Counted from the stretch's first letter, positions 49,418-60,799 are shown. The stretch is 64,000 nt of DNA from Marilutibacter aestuarii (GCF_006546775.1 NZ_VICE01000105.1:1-64000); one strand, 5' to 3'. Notes: a model not told the origin generated them from the sequence alone. Made by a program: numbers and translations.

Positions 49418-50620
49418 TCAGCCGCGCGCATCGGCCGCGTGCGCCTGCGCGCCACCGACCCCAGGGGTACCGCGGGGATCCGTGCGCCGCTTCAGGCCGA
49501 AGAGCGGCCGCAACACCGGGACCCGGCGGATCAGTTCGTACCCGGCCAGGCAAAGCGCGAACGTGCATGCCACCAGCAGCGGACCTTCGATCCACGGATT
49601 CAATGCCAGTCGCTGCGCATTGTGGGCCAGGACCACGATCACCGTCTGGTGGAGGATGTAGACCGGATAGACCGCCGGGGCGAGGTAGCGCAGGGCGGGA
49701 CTGTCGCCCTTGATCCAGTGCCTCGCGAAGCCGAGGATCGCCGCGATGCTCAGCCATTGGTTGGCGCCCCAGGTCAGGCGCTGGGCCATGCGCAGCCAGT
49801 CCGGCGGCGGATTGGCGTCGTCGTAATGGCCGAAATAGGCCACCAGGGCGAGATAGCTGCACAGGGCCACGCCCAGCGACCACCCCCGCCAGCGTTCGAT
49901 CGCGTTCCAGGCCTCCGTGGCCCGGGCCAGCCAGAAGCCGAGCAGGAAGACCGGCAGGTACTGCGCATGGTTGTACCAGTCGTCCACCAGGGCGTGGGTG
50001 GACTCGAACCGGCCGACCAGGAGCATGCGCACCAGGCCCAGGACCAGCGCGGGGACCACCAGCACGGCGGGCCCGGCGAACCAGCGTCCCAGGTGTTCTG
50101 CCGTACGGCGCATCGTGCCGGCGGCGAACGTCAGCGCCGCCCACAGGAGCATGCTGTAGGCCCACAGGTAGGCCAGGAACCACAGGTGGTTCCAGGTCGG
50201 CAGGTCGAGGCAGTCGCCATCGCGGCAAAAGCTGCCGTCGCCGGCCAGGTAGCGTCCCCAGAAGGCCAGGTAGCCATCGTGGTAGCCGCCCGGCAGCTTC
50301 TCGACCACTTCGTAGTAGGCCTGGGGCGGCACCACGACCAGCATCCCGAACAGCAACGGCCACAGCAGGCGGTGGGAACGCATGCGCACGAACCCCTTGC
50401 GACGGTGTTCGAGGATCGAGGCGGTGGCGACGCCCGAGACCAGGAACAACAGCGAAAGCCGCCAGGGCGAGCTGAGCAGCATCAGCGGTTCGAGCGCCGG
50501 GCCAGCCGCCGGACTTTTGACATGCCAGTCCCAGGTCACGTAGTACATGCCCACGTGGTAGAGCACCAGCAGGCCGAAGGCGAGGGTGCGTACCCAGTCG
50601 AGGTCGTGGCGGCGTTCCAT
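49418..50620 (-). CDS. Acyltransferase-3-family membrane protein (OpgC-like)
   Basis: A 400-residue inner-membrane protein with about ten predicted helices. The N-terminal RRHDLDWVRTLAFGLLVLYH carries the catalytic-type His of acyltransferase-3 proteins, and YHVGMYYVTWDWHVKS plus WHLWFLAYL resemble OpgC/glucan-modifying members. These proteins O-acylate extracellular glycans. It sits between recJ and rpfD, where the Xanthomonas rpf region as I recall it has no such gene. Its product may be an insertion into the ancestral order. Start at ATG 50620; the longer frame upstream is not protein-like. Confidence 0.85.
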   Translation of the reverse strand: MERRHDLDWVRTLAFGLLVLYHVGMYYVTWDWHVKSPAAGPALEPLMLLSSPWRLSLLFLVSGVATASILEHRRKGFVRMRSHRLLWPLLFGMLVVVPPQAYYEVVEKLPGGYHDGYLAFWGRYLAGDGSFCRDGDCLDLPTWNHLWFLAYLWAYSMLLWAALTFAAGTMRRTAEHLGRWFAGPAVLVVPALVLGLVRMLLVGRFESTHALVDDWYNHAQYLPVFLLGFWLARATEAWNAIERWRGWSLGVALCSYLALVAYFGHYDDANPPPDWLRMAQRLTWGANQWLSIAAILGFARHWIKGDSPALRYLAPAVYPVYILHQTVIVVLAHNAQRLALNPWIEGPLLVACTFALCLAGYELIRRVPVLRPLFGLKRRTDPRGTPGVGGAQAHAADARG

Positions 50621-50760
50621 GGCGATGTCCGTTCTGCGGTGCCGGCAGGGTCGCCTCGCGTGCCCCTCGGCGAAAGCACCAGGGGCCGGGGCGCGGGCCC
50701 CGCGGGACGAACCGCGGGTCCGCGGGGGCAAGCCGTGGCGGATCGGCGGGTGCCAACGCC

Positions 50761-50772
50761 TAGAATGCGCGC
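50761..50772 (+). promoter_or_regulatory. -10 hexamer six bases before the rpfD ATG
   Basis: TAGAAT (five of six -10 bases), six bases (GCGCGC), then the ATG at 50773. This is the clearest leaderless-type start in the window. Confidence 0.55.
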
Positions 50773-51651
50773 ATGGATCCCCAACCCTTCCCCCCACGGT
50801 CCCCGGCCGTACTGCGCCGCACCTTCGAGGTGGCGTTCTGGATCGTAGCGACCCTGCTCAATGGCATCGCCAACAGTCTCACGGTGATGATCGAGGTCCG
50901 CCGGGCCGGCCTGGACTACGCGGCCTGGAAGCCGGTGCTGTGGGAGTTTTCCAGCGGCCTCGTGTTCCTGGCCCTCGTCCCGGCGCTGCTGTGGTTCACC
51001 CGGCGGTTCCCGTTCCACCTCGACACCTGGCGCCGGCAATTGCCATGGCACGCGCTCGCCAGCGTCGTGTTCTCGGTGCTGCACGTGGTGGGCATGGTGG
51101 CCATACGCAAGGCGGTCTATGCCACCCAGGGCGAAACCTACGAGTTCAGTCCGTGGCTGCGCGAGTTCGTATACGAATACCTGAAGGACTGGCGCAGTTA
51201 CGTGAGCATGGTGGCGACCATCGAGGCCTACCGTTTCATACGGCGCCGCCTGCAGGGCGAAGCCCGCCTGCTCGATCGGGCCGACGACGAGCCGGCGCCG
51301 GCACCGGGGCAGGCCGAGCGTCCCGAGCGCTTCCTGGTCCGCAAGCTCGGGCGCGAATTCCTCGTCGCGGCCGACGACATCGACTGGCTGCAGGCCGCGG
51401 GGAACTACGTCAACCTGAACGTCCGTGGCCGCGAGTACCCGCTGCGCAGCACGATGGCGGGCATCGAAGCGCAGCTGGACCCGGACCGTTTCGCCCGGGT
51501 GCACCGCAGCTACATCATCAACCTCGACCGGCTCGAGCAGATCGAGCCCCTGGAATCGGGTGACGCACGCCTGCAGCTGCGCGACGGCACGCGGCTCCCG
51601 TGCAGCCGCAGTTACCGGGACGCCCTGCGCAGCCGCCTGGTCCCAGCCTGA
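50773..51651 (+). CDS. rpfD: Membrane-anchored LytTR regulator, RpfD ortholog
   Basis: A 292-residue protein with three to four predicted transmembrane helices (about 20-38, 56-76, 91-112) followed by a C-terminal LytTR DNA-binding domain (ERFLVRKLGREFLVAADDIDWLQAAGNYVNLNVRGREYPLRSTMAGIEAQLDPDRFARVHRSYIINL). It lies directly before prfB, the site of rpfD in Xanthomonas, where it is described as a LytTR-type regulator. The ligand and regulon cannot be read here. Divergent from the acyltransferase gene. Confidence 0.85.
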   Translation: MDPQPFPPRSPAVLRRTFEVAFWIVATLLNGIANSLTVMIEVRRAGLDYAAWKPVLWEFSSGLVFLALVPALLWFTRRFPFHLDTWRRQLPWHALASVVFSVLHVVGMVAIRKAVYATQGETYEFSPWLREFVYEYLKDWRSYVSMVATIEAYRFIRRRLQGEARLLDRADDEPAPAPGQAERPERFLVRKLGREFLVAADDIDWLQAAGNYVNLNVRGREYPLRSTMAGIEAQLDPDRFARVHRSYIINLDRLEQIEPLESGDARLQLRDGTRLPCSRSYRDALRSRLVPA

Positions 51652-51689
51652 GCGGGGCTCTTTACGGGCCGGGCAGGGCGATTGCCTGC

Positions 51690-51695
51690 TAGAAT
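51690..51695 (+). promoter_or_regulatory. Extended -10 element of prfB
   Basis: TAGAAT preceded by TGC gives an extended -10 (TGnTAGAAT), about 30 bases before prfB. No -35 match is needed for such promoters. Confidence 0.5.
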
Positions 51696-51725
51696 CTGCG
51701 GTCTTTATCAGGTGGTGGTGAGTTC

Positions 51726-52854
51726 ATGATCGAACTGAATCCCGTCCGCCAGCGCATCGCCGACCTGCAGGGTCGGCTGGATGCGCTGAGGGGGTATCTT
51801 TGACTTCGACAGCAAGGTCGAACGTCTCGAGGAAGTAAGCCGGGAACTCGAGAGCCCGGACGTCTGGAACGATGCCGAGCGCGCCCAGTCGCTGGGCCGC
51901 GAACGCGCATCGCTTGAGAAGGTCGTGCTCGGCAGCCGCCGCCTGGACGAAGGCCTCGGCGGCGCGCTCGAACTGCTCGAGCTGGCCGAGATGGAGGACG
52001 ACGAGGACACCGCCACCGCGGTCGTCGCCGACGTCGATGCATACGCGCGCGACGTCGAACAGCTTGAGTTCCAGCGCATGTTCGGCGGGCAGATGGACGG
52101 CGCCGCGGCCTTCGTCGACATCCAGGCCGGTGCCGGCGGCACCGAGGCACAGGACTGGGCGGAGATGCTGCTGCGCATGTACCTGCGCTGGGCGGAGTCG
52201 CGCGGCTGGAAGGCCGAGCTGATGGAAGTCTCTGGTGGCGAAGTGGCCGGCATCAAGTCCGCCACGTTCCGCGTGGAGGGCGATTTCGCCTATGGCTGGC
52301 TGAAGACCGAGACCGGCGTCCACCGCCTCGTGCGCAAGTCGCCGTTCGATTCGGACAACCGCCGCCACACCAGTTTCACCTCGGTGTTCGTCTCGCCCGA
52401 AGTCGATGACAACATCGACATCGAGATCAACCCGGCCGACCTGAAGACCGACGTGTACCGCTCGTCCGGCGCCGGTGGCCAGCACGTCAACAAAACCGAG
52501 TCCGCGGTGCGCATCACGCACGTGCCGAGCGGCATCGTCGTGGCCTGCCAGAACGGCCGCAGCCAGCACCAGAACCGCGACACCGCGATGAAGATGCTGG
52601 CCGCCAAGCTGTACGAGCTGGAACTGCAGAAGCGAAACGCCGAGCGCGACGCCGTGGAGGCGACCAAGTCCGACATCGGCTGGGGCAGCCAGATCCGCAA
52701 CTACGTGCTCGACCAGAGCCGCATCAAGGACCTGCGCACCGGGATCGAGCGCAGCGATACCCAGAAGGTGCTCGACGGCGACCTCGACGAGTTCGTCGAG
52801 GCCAGCCTGAAGGCCGGCCTCGAGGTCGGCGCCAAACGGGCCGACGCCGTCTGA
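51726..52854 (+). CDS. prfB: Peptide chain release factor 2 (programmed +1 frameshift)
   Basis: Terminates translation at UGA and UAA. Frame one encodes 25 residues and ends at an in-frame TGA (51801-51803). A +1 slip on CTT there continues at GAC (51802) to give 375 residues in all. The selectivity tripeptide SPF is at 205-207 and the GGQ catalytic motif at 250-252, both at E. coli numbering. The coordinates given span both frames, so the coding join is 51726-51800 with 51802-52854. Confidence 0.97.
51789..51804 (+). promoter_or_regulatory. Programmed +1 frameshift signal of prfB
   Basis: AGGGGG (51789-51794, internal Shine-Dalgarno) three bases before CTT, then TGA followed by C, a weak UGA context. 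This is the canonical RF2 autoregulation site: low RF2 lets ribosomes pause at UGA and shift to the second frame. Confidence 0.97.
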
Positions 52855-52872
52855 TCCCGTCGCCACGACCGC

Positions 52873-52895
52873 GCCGCGCCCTGACCGGGCGCGGC
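52873..52895 (+). repeat. Hairpin between prfB and lysS
   Basis: A 9-bp GC stem (GCCGCGCCC / GGGCGCGGC) with a five-base loop, 18 bases after prfB. No T-run follows, so read-through into lysS is expected and the two genes probably share a transcript. Confidence 0.45.
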
Positions 52896-52927
52896 GGACT
52901 CCCCCCAAGAACCGAACCCAGCCGACC

Positions 52928-54448
<1,521 letters not shown>

Positions 54449-54538
54449 CCCGGCGAAGCGCGTTCACCTTCACGATGGCCCGCGCCTGGCGTTCAGGGGC
54501 GGGGGTGCCGGGGTGCTGCGGTAAGGGCGCCAGCGGGG

Positions 54539-54544
54539 TATCCT
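54539..54544 (+). promoter_or_regulatory. -10-like hexamer before rpfG
   Basis: TATCCT about 45 bases before the rpfG GTG at 54590 and 12 bases before an alternative GTG at 54557. It may drive rpfG-rpfC separately from lysS. Confidence 0.35.
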
Positions 54545-54589
54545 CAGCTCATTGCCGTGCCAAGCGCGGCGTCGCATACGGGACTGTGC

Positions 54590-55648
54590 GTGAATGTAGT
54601 AATCGTCGACGACCAGACTTCGGCGCGCACGATGCTGCGCCACATCATCGAGGACATCGCGCCCGAATTGACGGTGCATGACTTCGGTGAGGCCGAGGGC
54701 GGGCTGGCCTGGTGCGAGTCCAACCACCCGGACCTGCTGCTGCTCGACTACCGGATGCCCGGGATCGACGGCCTGGAGTTCGCGCGCCGGTTCCGGCGGC
54801 AGCCGCTGCATCGCGACATCCCCATCATCCTGGTCACCGTGGTCGGTGACGAGCCGATCCGCCAGGCGGCACTCGACGCCGGGGTCATCGACTTCCTGGT
54901 CAAGCCGGTACGGCCCCGCGAGCTGCGCGCCCGCTGCCGCAACCTGCTGCAGCTGCGGCAGCAGTCGGAGACCGTCAAGCAACGCGCACTGTCGCTGGAG
55001 CAGCGCCTGCTGGCGAGCATGCACGAGGTCGAGGAGCGCGAGCGCGAGACGCTGCAGCGCCTGGCCCGGGCCATCGAGTACCGCGACACCGGCACCAGCG
55101 TCTACCTCGAGCGCATGTCGCACATCGCCGGCCTGGTGGCCGAGCAGCTGGGCATGTTCGAGGACGAGGTGCGGATGATCGAGATGGCCGCGCCGCTGCA
55201 CGACATCGGCAAGATCGCGATCCCCGACTCGGTCCTGCTCAAGCCCGGTCCGCTGACGCCCGACGAGATGAAGATCATGCGCCGGCATCCCAAGATCGGC
55301 CACGAACTGCTCAGCGGCAGCCAGAACCGCTTCATCCAGATCGCCGCGACCATCGCCCTGCGCCACCACGAGCGCTTCGACGGCAGCGGCTACCCCGACG
55401 CGCTGGTGGGCGAGGAGATCCCGCTCGAGGCCCGCATCGTCGCCGTCGCCGATGTCTTCGACGCACTGATCTCGCCCCGGCCCTACAAGGAGCCCTGGGA
55501 CATCGACGCCACCCTGCAGTACCTGGTCGAGCAGAGCGGCCGGTTGTTCGACCCGCAGTGCGTGGACGCGCTGCTCAGGAGCCGTACCCGCCTGGATGAC
55601 GTGTGCAAGCGTTATGCCGCCGGATCGGTTCGACCCGGCACGAGTTGA
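54590..55648 (+). CDS. rpfG: Response regulator with HD-GYP phosphodiesterase domain, RpfG
   Basis: Hydrolyses cyclic di-GMP when phosphorylated by RpfC in response to DSF. 352 residues: receiver with phosphoacceptor Asp 53 (LLDYRMPG) and Lys 105, then a linker helix and HD-GYP domain with HD at 204-205 (LHDIGK), HHE at 259-261 and GSGYP at 265-269. It closely resembles Xanthomonas RpfG across its length. Both possible starts are GTG; the one at 54590 leads straight into NVVIVDDQ, while 54557 would add 11 residues. rpfC follows seven bases later; rpfH of Xanthomonas is absent between them. Confidence 0.93.
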   Translation: MNVVIVDDQTSARTMLRHIIEDIAPELTVHDFGEAEGGLAWCESNHPDLLLLDYRMPGIDGLEFARRFRRQPLHRDIPIILVTVVGDEPIRQAALDAGVIDFLVKPVRPRELRARCRNLLQLRQQSETVKQRALSLEQRLLASMHEVEERERETLQRLARAIEYRDTGTSVYLERMSHIAGLVAEQLGMFEDEVRMIEMAAPLHDIGKIAIPDSVLLKPGPLTPDEMKIMRRHPKIGHELLSGSQNRFIQIAATIALRHHERFDGSGYPDALVGEEIPLEARIVAVADVFDALISPRPYKEPWDIDATLQYLVEQSGRLFDPQCVDALLRSRTRLDDVCKRYAAGSVRPGTS

Positions 55649-55655
55649 GGCCGTC

Positions 55656-57794
55656 ATGTTCGACCTGTTGAGACAGCGCCTGGCCAAGCGACCGGACTCC
55701 GAGCATGCCCAGGCCATGGTGCGCCTGGCGATCGCCTGCCTGATCGTCGGCTACCTGCTGTTCCTGCAGAGCGCATCCGACGACCGCGGGATCTACCGGA
55801 CCATGCTGGTGGTGATGCTGGCCGAGGCGACCATCGGCTTCCTGTTGCTGGTCGCGATCGTGCTGCGGCCGGGCGTGTCCCATATCCGGCGCTGGATTGG
55901 CATGCTGGGCGACTACTCCACGCTTGCCATCCTGATGTCACTCTCGGCGCCGACGCTCGCGCCGCTCTACGTGATCATCCTGTGGGTGACGATCGGCAAC
56001 GGCCTGCGCTTCGGGACCACCTATCTCTATTCAGCGGCGGTCCTGGCCTGTGGCGCCTTCCTGACCGTGATCCTCGGCACCGAGTACTGGCGCGACCAGC
56101 CGTACCTCGCCACCGGACTGCTGCTGGGCGTCATCGCCATCCCGGCCTACCTGTCGTCCCTGCTGAGCAACCTGCACCGCGCCACCGCCGAGGCCAAGCG
56201 GGCCAACGAGGCCAAGACCCGGTTCCTGGCCAACATGAGCCACGAACTGCGTTCGCCGCTCAACGGCATCATCGGCATGGCCGAACTGCTGCACGGCACC
56301 CGACTGGCGCCCGAACAGCGCGAGTACGCCGACGTCATCCACACGTCGGCGCAATCGCTGCTGTTGCTGGTCAACGACGTGCTGGACATCTCGGCGATCG
56401 AGGCGGGCAAGCTCGAGCGGCGCGACGCCGACTTCAACCTCCAGGAACTCGTCCACCGCATCCAGAAGATGCTGCAGCCGATGGCCGCCTCGAAGGGGCT
56501 GTCGCTGCGGATGGACATGGACGCGGACGTGCCGGTGCGCCTGCACGGCGACGCCGCCCACTTGACCCAGATCCTGCTCAACCTGCTGCACAACGCCATC
56601 AAGTTCACCGAGGAGGGTGGCGTCTCGCTGGGCATCTCCAAGCTTTCCGATCCAGTCCAGGACGAGGTGCGCCTGCGGTTCGCGGTGACCGACACCGGCA
56701 TCGGCATTGCCGGCGAGGACGCCCAGCGCATCTTCCTCGCCTTCGAGCAGGTCGACAGCGGGCCGACCCGGCGATTCGGCGGCACCGGCCTGGGCACGAC
56801 GATCGCCAAGACGCTCACCCAGCTGCTCGGTGGCCAGATCGGGCTGGAACCCAACCCAGACGGCGGCAGCCGCTTCTGGGTGGACCTGCCGTTGCAGTTG
56901 CAGGACGCGGACAACCACGAGGATGCCGGTGAAGCAGTCGACGGCAACAAGATCATTTCCTTCGACGATCCCTTCATCCGCCACCGCATGCGGGTGCGGA
57001 GCCTGCGCATCCTCATCGCGGACGACCAGGCCGCGAACCGCACGGTGCTGGCACGGCTCCTCGAGCGCGCCGGCCATCGCGTGCACATGGTCAACGACGG
57101 CGAACAGGCGCTGGACGAACTGGAGCAGGGCGGTTACGAGCTGATCGTGCTGGACATGCACATGCCGCAGCTCAGCGGCCTGGATGTCATCCGCCAGTTG
57201 CGCTTCATGGAAGCGCGAAGCCAGAAGCGGACGCCGTCGATCATCCTCAGTGCAGACGCCACCCTGCAGGCCTCCGAGGCGGCGAGCGAGGCGGGCGCCA
57301 ATGCCTTCCTGACCAAGCCCATCGTGGTCGACCGGCTGCTCAAGACCATCGCCGAGGTCATGGATTCGAGTTCGCTGCCGAACGTGCGGGCCATCAGTGA
57401 CGTCAGCACGCCGGTGACCAACCCCGCGGTGCTGGAAGAGCTTGCCGACATGGGCCTGGGCGAGGCCTTCCTTCGCGATTTCGTCGAGCAGTGCCTCAAG
57501 GACGCAACGGGCTGCCAGGCCGAACTGGCCAAGGCCGGCACGGACCAGGACTGGGCCGCGTTCCGCGAAGTCGCGCATGCCTACAAGGGCATCGCCGAGA
57601 ACCTGGGCGCACATTCGATCGCCGAACGGTGCTCGGGCATCATGCGCGCCAGCGACGACGTGCTCCACCGCGAGCAGGCCAAGGTCGTGGCTGAGCTCGC
57701 CTCGCAGCTCGAATCGGTGGACCGCATCAGCCGCCAGGAAGTCGTGCGCCTGACCCGCGCGACGCGGAACAAGGACACGCCCGACCTCAGCTGA
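55656..57794 (+). CDS. rpfC: Hybrid sensor kinase RpfC (DSF receptor)
   Basis: Senses DSF and phosphorylates RpfG. 712 residues: five predicted transmembrane helices (about 20-38, 49-70, 80-98, 102-118, 123-141, with a further hydrophobic stretch near 150-170), DHp with His 196 ([15 protein letters not shown]), ATPase domain ([33 protein letters not shown]), receiver with Asp 500 ([11 protein letters not shown]), and Hpt with His 641 ([13 protein letters not shown]). N-terminus (RPDSEHAQ) and domain order match Xanthomonas RpfC. Start at the ATG after GAGG. RpfC of Xanthomonas also restrains RpfF by binding its receiver domain. Confidence 0.93.
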   Translation: MFDLLRQRLAKRPDSEHAQAMVRLAIACLIVGYLLFLQSASDDRGIYRTMLVVMLAEATIGFLLLVAIVLRPGVSHIRRWIGMLGDYSTLAILMSLSAPTLAPLYVIILWVTIGNGLRFGTTYLYSAAVLACGAFLTVILGTEYWRDQPYLATGLLLGVIAIPAYLSSLLSNLHRATAEAKRANEAKTRFLANMSHELRSPLNGIIGMAELLHGTRLAPEQREYADVIHTSAQSLLLLVNDVLDISAIEAGKLERRDADFNLQELVHRIQKMLQPMAASKGLSLRMDMDADVPVRLHGDAAHLTQILLNLLHNAIKFTEEGGVSLGISKLSDPVQDEVRLRFAVTDTGIGIAGEDAQRIFLAFEQVDSGPTRRFGGTGLGTTIAKTLTQLLGGQIGLEPNPDGGSRFWVDLPLQLQDADNHEDAGEAVDGNKIISFDDPFIRHRMRVRSLRILIADDQAANRTVLARLLERAGHRVHMVNDGEQALDELEQGGYELIVLDMHMPQLSGLDVIRQLRFMEARSQKRTPSIILSADATLQASEAASEAGANAFLTKPIVVDRLLKTIAEVMDSSSLPNVRAISDVSTPVTNPAVLEELADMGLGEAFLRDFVEQCLKDATGCQAELAKAGTDQDWAAFREVAHAYKGIAENLGAHSIAERCSGIMRASDDVLHREQAKVVAELASQLESVDRISRQEVVRLTRATRNKDTPDLS

Positions 57795-57799
57795 GGTCG
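57782..57799 (+). repeat. Perfect 18-bp palindrome over the rpfC stop codon
   Basis: CGACCTCAGCTGAGGTCG spans the last codons and the TGA of rpfC. Two smaller hairpins (57834-57854 and 57882-57905) follow in the 111-base gap before convergent rpfF. They probably act in 3'-end formation for both genes, though no T-run is present. Confidence 0.5.
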
Positions 57800-57905
57800 T
57801 TGCGCGCGCCTACGCGTTCGCCCTGGCCACTCTGGAGCCGCCCCCCTCGGCTCCGCTCACCCCTGGCCCTCTCTTTCCCCTGGACGCCTGCTCGTACTGG
57901 CGTCC

Positions 57906-58808
57906 TCAAGCATTCTGGACGCTGCGGGCCTGCGCTTCCTGGTCGGCGCGCCTCTGCTGGGCCCGGATCAGCCGTTCCATCGTGCGCAGCGCACGATCGT
58001 CCAGGCGCATCGCCGCGTCCACCCACTCGGTGGTGACGGCCAGCAGCTCGTCAAGCTTGACCGGGTTGCAGGCATGCCGGACAGTGTTCATCGCCCGCAG
58101 GGCATTGCCCATGCGGCGCTGGCGGCGGATGGTCTCCTGCACGGCCATGATGCCTTCGCCGCGCGGGACGACGCGGTCGACGACGCCCATCTCCAGCAGC
58201 TCCTCGACCGGGTAGACGCGCGCATCGAGCATCATCCGCTCTGCCTGCGCCGGGCTCACGCGTCGGGTCAGGAAGGTATAGGCGCCCATGCCGGGGAACA
58301 GGTCGAACAGCACCTCGGGAAAGCCCATGCCGGTGCCTTCCTCGGCGATGATGGTATGGCAACACAGGGCCGCCTCGAAGCCGCCGCCCAGGGCGTCGCC
58401 CTGGATGAGCGCGATGCTGTGAACGCGGTCGTCGTACAGGCGATGGAAGTTGTAGGCCACCTCGACGCACAGCTTGGCGTAATCGAGAAGGGCGCCGCGG
58501 TCGCCCGAGCGGATCAGGCGGGCGAACAGCGACAGGTCGCCGCCCAGGTTGAATACATCGCTGTCGGAGGCCAGCACCAGGTGCTGGATGCCACCGGCGT
58601 CGCGCAACGCGGTGGCCGTCGCGATCTCGCTGCGGATGCTCTCCTGGGTGCGTTTCAGGTCGCGCAAGAGGCGCTGGGAGAAGCAGGGGTGGTAGACACT
58701 GGGGGCGTCGGCATGCATGTGGCACCAGTGGGCACCACTGGTCGGCTCGACCACGTGGCGAGCCAGGGAGGGGATGGCCTCGGCATGGAGACGGACGGGC
58801 ATGTTCAT
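57906..58808 (-). CDS. rpfF: DSF synthase RpfF (enoyl-CoA hydratase/isomerase family)
   Basis: Makes cis-2-unsaturated fatty-acid signals from acyl-ACP. 300 residues of the crotonase fold. The two catalytic glutamates of RpfF are present as Glu 145 (GGGFEAALCCHT) and Glu 165 (GFPEVLFDLFPGMGAYTFL), separated by 20 residues as in Xanthomonas RpfF. The N-terminal VFNLGGDLSLF and C-terminal RLIRAQQRR blocks also match. It is convergent with rpfC and is separated from rpfB by a strong terminator, so it needs its own promoter. An alternative start is the ATG two codons downstream. Confidence 0.93.
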   Translation of the reverse strand: MNMPVRLHAEAIPSLARHVVEPTSGAHWCHMHADAPSVYHPCFSQRLLRDLKRTQESIRSEIATATALRDAGGIQHLVLASDSDVFNLGGDLSLFARLIRSGDRGALLDYAKLCVEVAYNFHRLYDDRVHSIALIQGDALGGGFEAALCCHTIIAEEGTGMGFPEVLFDLFPGMGAYTFLTRRVSPAQAERMMLDARVYPVEELLEMGVVDRVVPRGEGIMAVQETIRRQRRMGNALRAMNTVRHACNPVKLDELLAVTTEWVDAAMRLDDRALRTMERLIRAQQRRADQEAQARSVQNA

Positions 58809-58812
58809 GGCT

Positions 58813-58847
58813 TGACTCCGGAGTCATAAGCAGGCAGTGGCGCCTGC
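58813..58847. promoter_or_regulatory. Two inverted repeats in the rpfF leader, one over the ribosome-binding site
   Basis: TGACTCCGGAGTCA (58813-58826) is a perfect 14-bp palindrome beginning four bases before the rpfF start; its centre contains GGAG, the likely ribosome-binding site. Just upstream GCAGGC and GCCTGC flank six bases (58830-58847). They could be operators or a translational control structure. Confidence 0.5.
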
Positions 58848-58870
58848 ACGACGATCGTACACCCGGACAA

Positions 58871-58899
58871 ATAAAGACCCCCTCCACGGGGAGGGGGTC
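58871..58899 (-). terminator. Intrinsic terminator between rpfB and rpfF
   Basis: A perfect 10-bp stem (GACCCCCTCC / GGAGGGGGTC) with a four-base loop. Read on the minus strand it is followed by TTTATTTG, so rpfB transcripts should end before rpfF. Confidence 0.75.
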
Positions 58900-58931
58900 C
58901 GGATTGCCGCTTGTGGCCCCGCCCGGGGCCG

Positions 58932-60608
58932 TCAGCGGGGGCTTTCGTCCCTCAGTTCCCGGCGCAGGATCTTGCCCACGTTGGTCTTGGGCAGCTCGCT
59001 GCGGAACTCCACGATGCGCGGATGCTTGTACCCGGTCAGGTTTTCGCGGGCATGGGCCTTCACCTGGTCCTCGGTCAGCCCGGGGTCCTTCTTCACGATG
59101 ACCACCTTCACGACCTCGCCTGAATGCTCGTCGGGGACGCCCACCGCCGCCACTTCCAGCACCTCCGGCATCGACGCGATCACGTCCTCGACCTCGTTGG
59201 GGTACACATTGAAGCCCGAGACCAGGATCATGTCCTTCTTGCGGTCCACGATATAGAAGTAACCCTGTTCGTCCATCCGGGCCATGTCGCCGGTGTGCAG
59301 CCAGCCTTCGGGGTCGAGCACGTTGGCCGTTTCCTCGGGGCGGTTCCAGTAGCCCTTCATGACCTGGGGCCCCTTGATGCAGAGCTCGCCGACTTCGCCG
59401 ACCGGCAACACGTTGCCGTCCTCGTCCTTGATGCAGGCGTCGGTGGACGGGATCGGCAGGCCGATGGCGCCGTTGTAGTCCTTCAGGTCCATGGGGTTGA
59501 TGCAGGCCGCCGGCGAGGTCTCGGTCAGTCCATAGGCCTCGACCAGGGTGACGCCGGTGACCTTCTTCCAGCGTTCGGCCACCGAGCGCTGCACGGCCAT
59601 GCCGCCACCCAGGGTGAGGTGCAGCCGGGAGAAGTCGATCTCGTCGAAGCCCGGCGTGTTCAGCAATCCGTTGAACAGGGTGTTGACGCCCGTGATGGCC
59701 GTGAACGGCACGCTCTTGAGCTCCTTGACGAAGCCCGGCATGTCGCGCGGGTTGGTGATGAGGTGGTTGAGCCCGCCGAACTTCATGAACACCAGGCCGT
59801 TCGCCGTCAACGCGAAGATGTGGTACAGCGGCAGGGCGGTGATGATCACCTCCTCGCCGTAACGCACGTTGGTCCCCACCCACGCCGCGGACTGCTGCAT
59901 GTTCGCGACCAGGTTGCGGTGGGTCAGCATGGCGCCCTTGGCGACACCCGTGGTGCCGCCGGTGTACTGCAGGAAGGCGATGTCGGACGGCGCGATCTCG
60001 ACGGTGGGCAGTTCGTGACGGCGACCGGCCTCCAGGGTGGCGCGGAATCGGACCGCCCCGGGGATGTTGTACTCCGGCACCATCTTCTTGACGTACTTGA
60101 GCACGAAATTGACGATGTTGCCCTTCGGGAAGCCGAGCATGTCGCCCAGGCCGGTCGTGATCACCTGCTTGACCGGGGTGTCGCGCACCACCTCCTGGAC
60201 GGTGTCGCCGAAGTTGTCCAGCACCAGCACCACGCTCGCGCCGGAGTCGACCAGCTGGTGGCGGAGTTCGCGGGCGGTGTACATGGGGTTGGTGTTGACC
60301 ACCGTCAGGCCCGCGCGGAGCACGCCGAAGGTCGCGATGGGGTACTGCAGGCAGTTCGGCAGCATGATCGCCACCCGGTCGCCCTTCTTGAGCTTCAGCT
60401 CGCCCAGCAGGTAGGCGGCGAACTGCCGGCTGAGTTCGTCGATCTCGGCATAGGTGAGCGTCTTGCCGAGGTTGGAGAAGGCCGGGCGCGCCCTGTAGTT
60501 GTCGATGGCGTTTTCCAGCACCGAGACGACGGACGGGAATTCGTCGACGTCGATCTCGCGTGGAATGCCCTCCGGATACTGCTGAAACCAAGGACGATCT
60601 GAACTCAT
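58932..60608 (-). CDS. rpfB: Long-chain fatty acyl-CoA ligase RpfB
   Basis: AMP-forming ligase that activates free fatty acids, thought to turn over DSF in Xanthomonas. 558 residues with the ANL motifs: YTGGTTGVAKGAM (215-227, phosphate loop), EAYGLTETSPA, GWLHTGDMA (Asp for ribose), DRKKDMILVSGFNVYPNEVED (hinge) and LPKTNVGKILRRELR (catalytic Lys). Closest generic family is FadD. The ATG at 60608 has GGGGAG seven bases upstream; six more codons upstream with GTG are less likely. Confidence 0.9.
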   Translation of the reverse strand: MSSDRPWFQQYPEGIPREIDVDEFPSVVSVLENAIDNYRARPAFSNLGKTLTYAEIDELSRQFAAYLLGELKLKKGDRVAIMLPNCLQYPIATFGVLRAGLTVVNTNPMYTARELRHQLVDSGASVVLVLDNFGDTVQEVVRDTPVKQVITTGLGDMLGFPKGNIVNFVLKYVKKMVPEYNIPGAVRFRATLEAGRRHELPTVEIAPSDIAFLQYTGGTTGVAKGAMLTHRNLVANMQQSAAWVGTNVRYGEEVIITALPLYHIFALTANGLVFMKFGGLNHLITNPRDMPGFVKELKSVPFTAITGVNTLFNGLLNTPGFDEIDFSRLHLTLGGGMAVQRSVAERWKKVTGVTLVEAYGLTETSPAACINPMDLKDYNGAIGLPIPSTDACIKDEDGNVLPVGEVGELCIKGPQVMKGYWNRPEETANVLDPEGWLHTGDMARMDEQGYFYIVDRKKDMILVSGFNVYPNEVEDVIASMPEVLEVAAVGVPDEHSGEVVKVVIVKKDPGLTEDQVKAHARENLTGYKHPRIVEFRSELPKTNVGKILRRELRDESPR

Positions 60609-60799
60609 TGGCACTCCCCTATCCACAGTGTTTGCCGCTTGCGTGCCGCCGACCAGCGCGGATCACACAGGGATGCGCCAGCGTACGTTGGGCATCGATT
60701 GGAGCATACGCCCCATGGGGTGGCAAGGTAGAGTGCAGCATCGGTTGCATTGCCGCCGCGCGAGGCTGCCGTCCCTTCGAATCCCGGACGAGACCCTCC

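Noticed and set aside
51726-51803. prfB as a pseudogene with an in-frame stop
   Set aside because: The stop is the conserved programmed frameshift, with SD-like AGGGGG and CTT-TGA-C in place.
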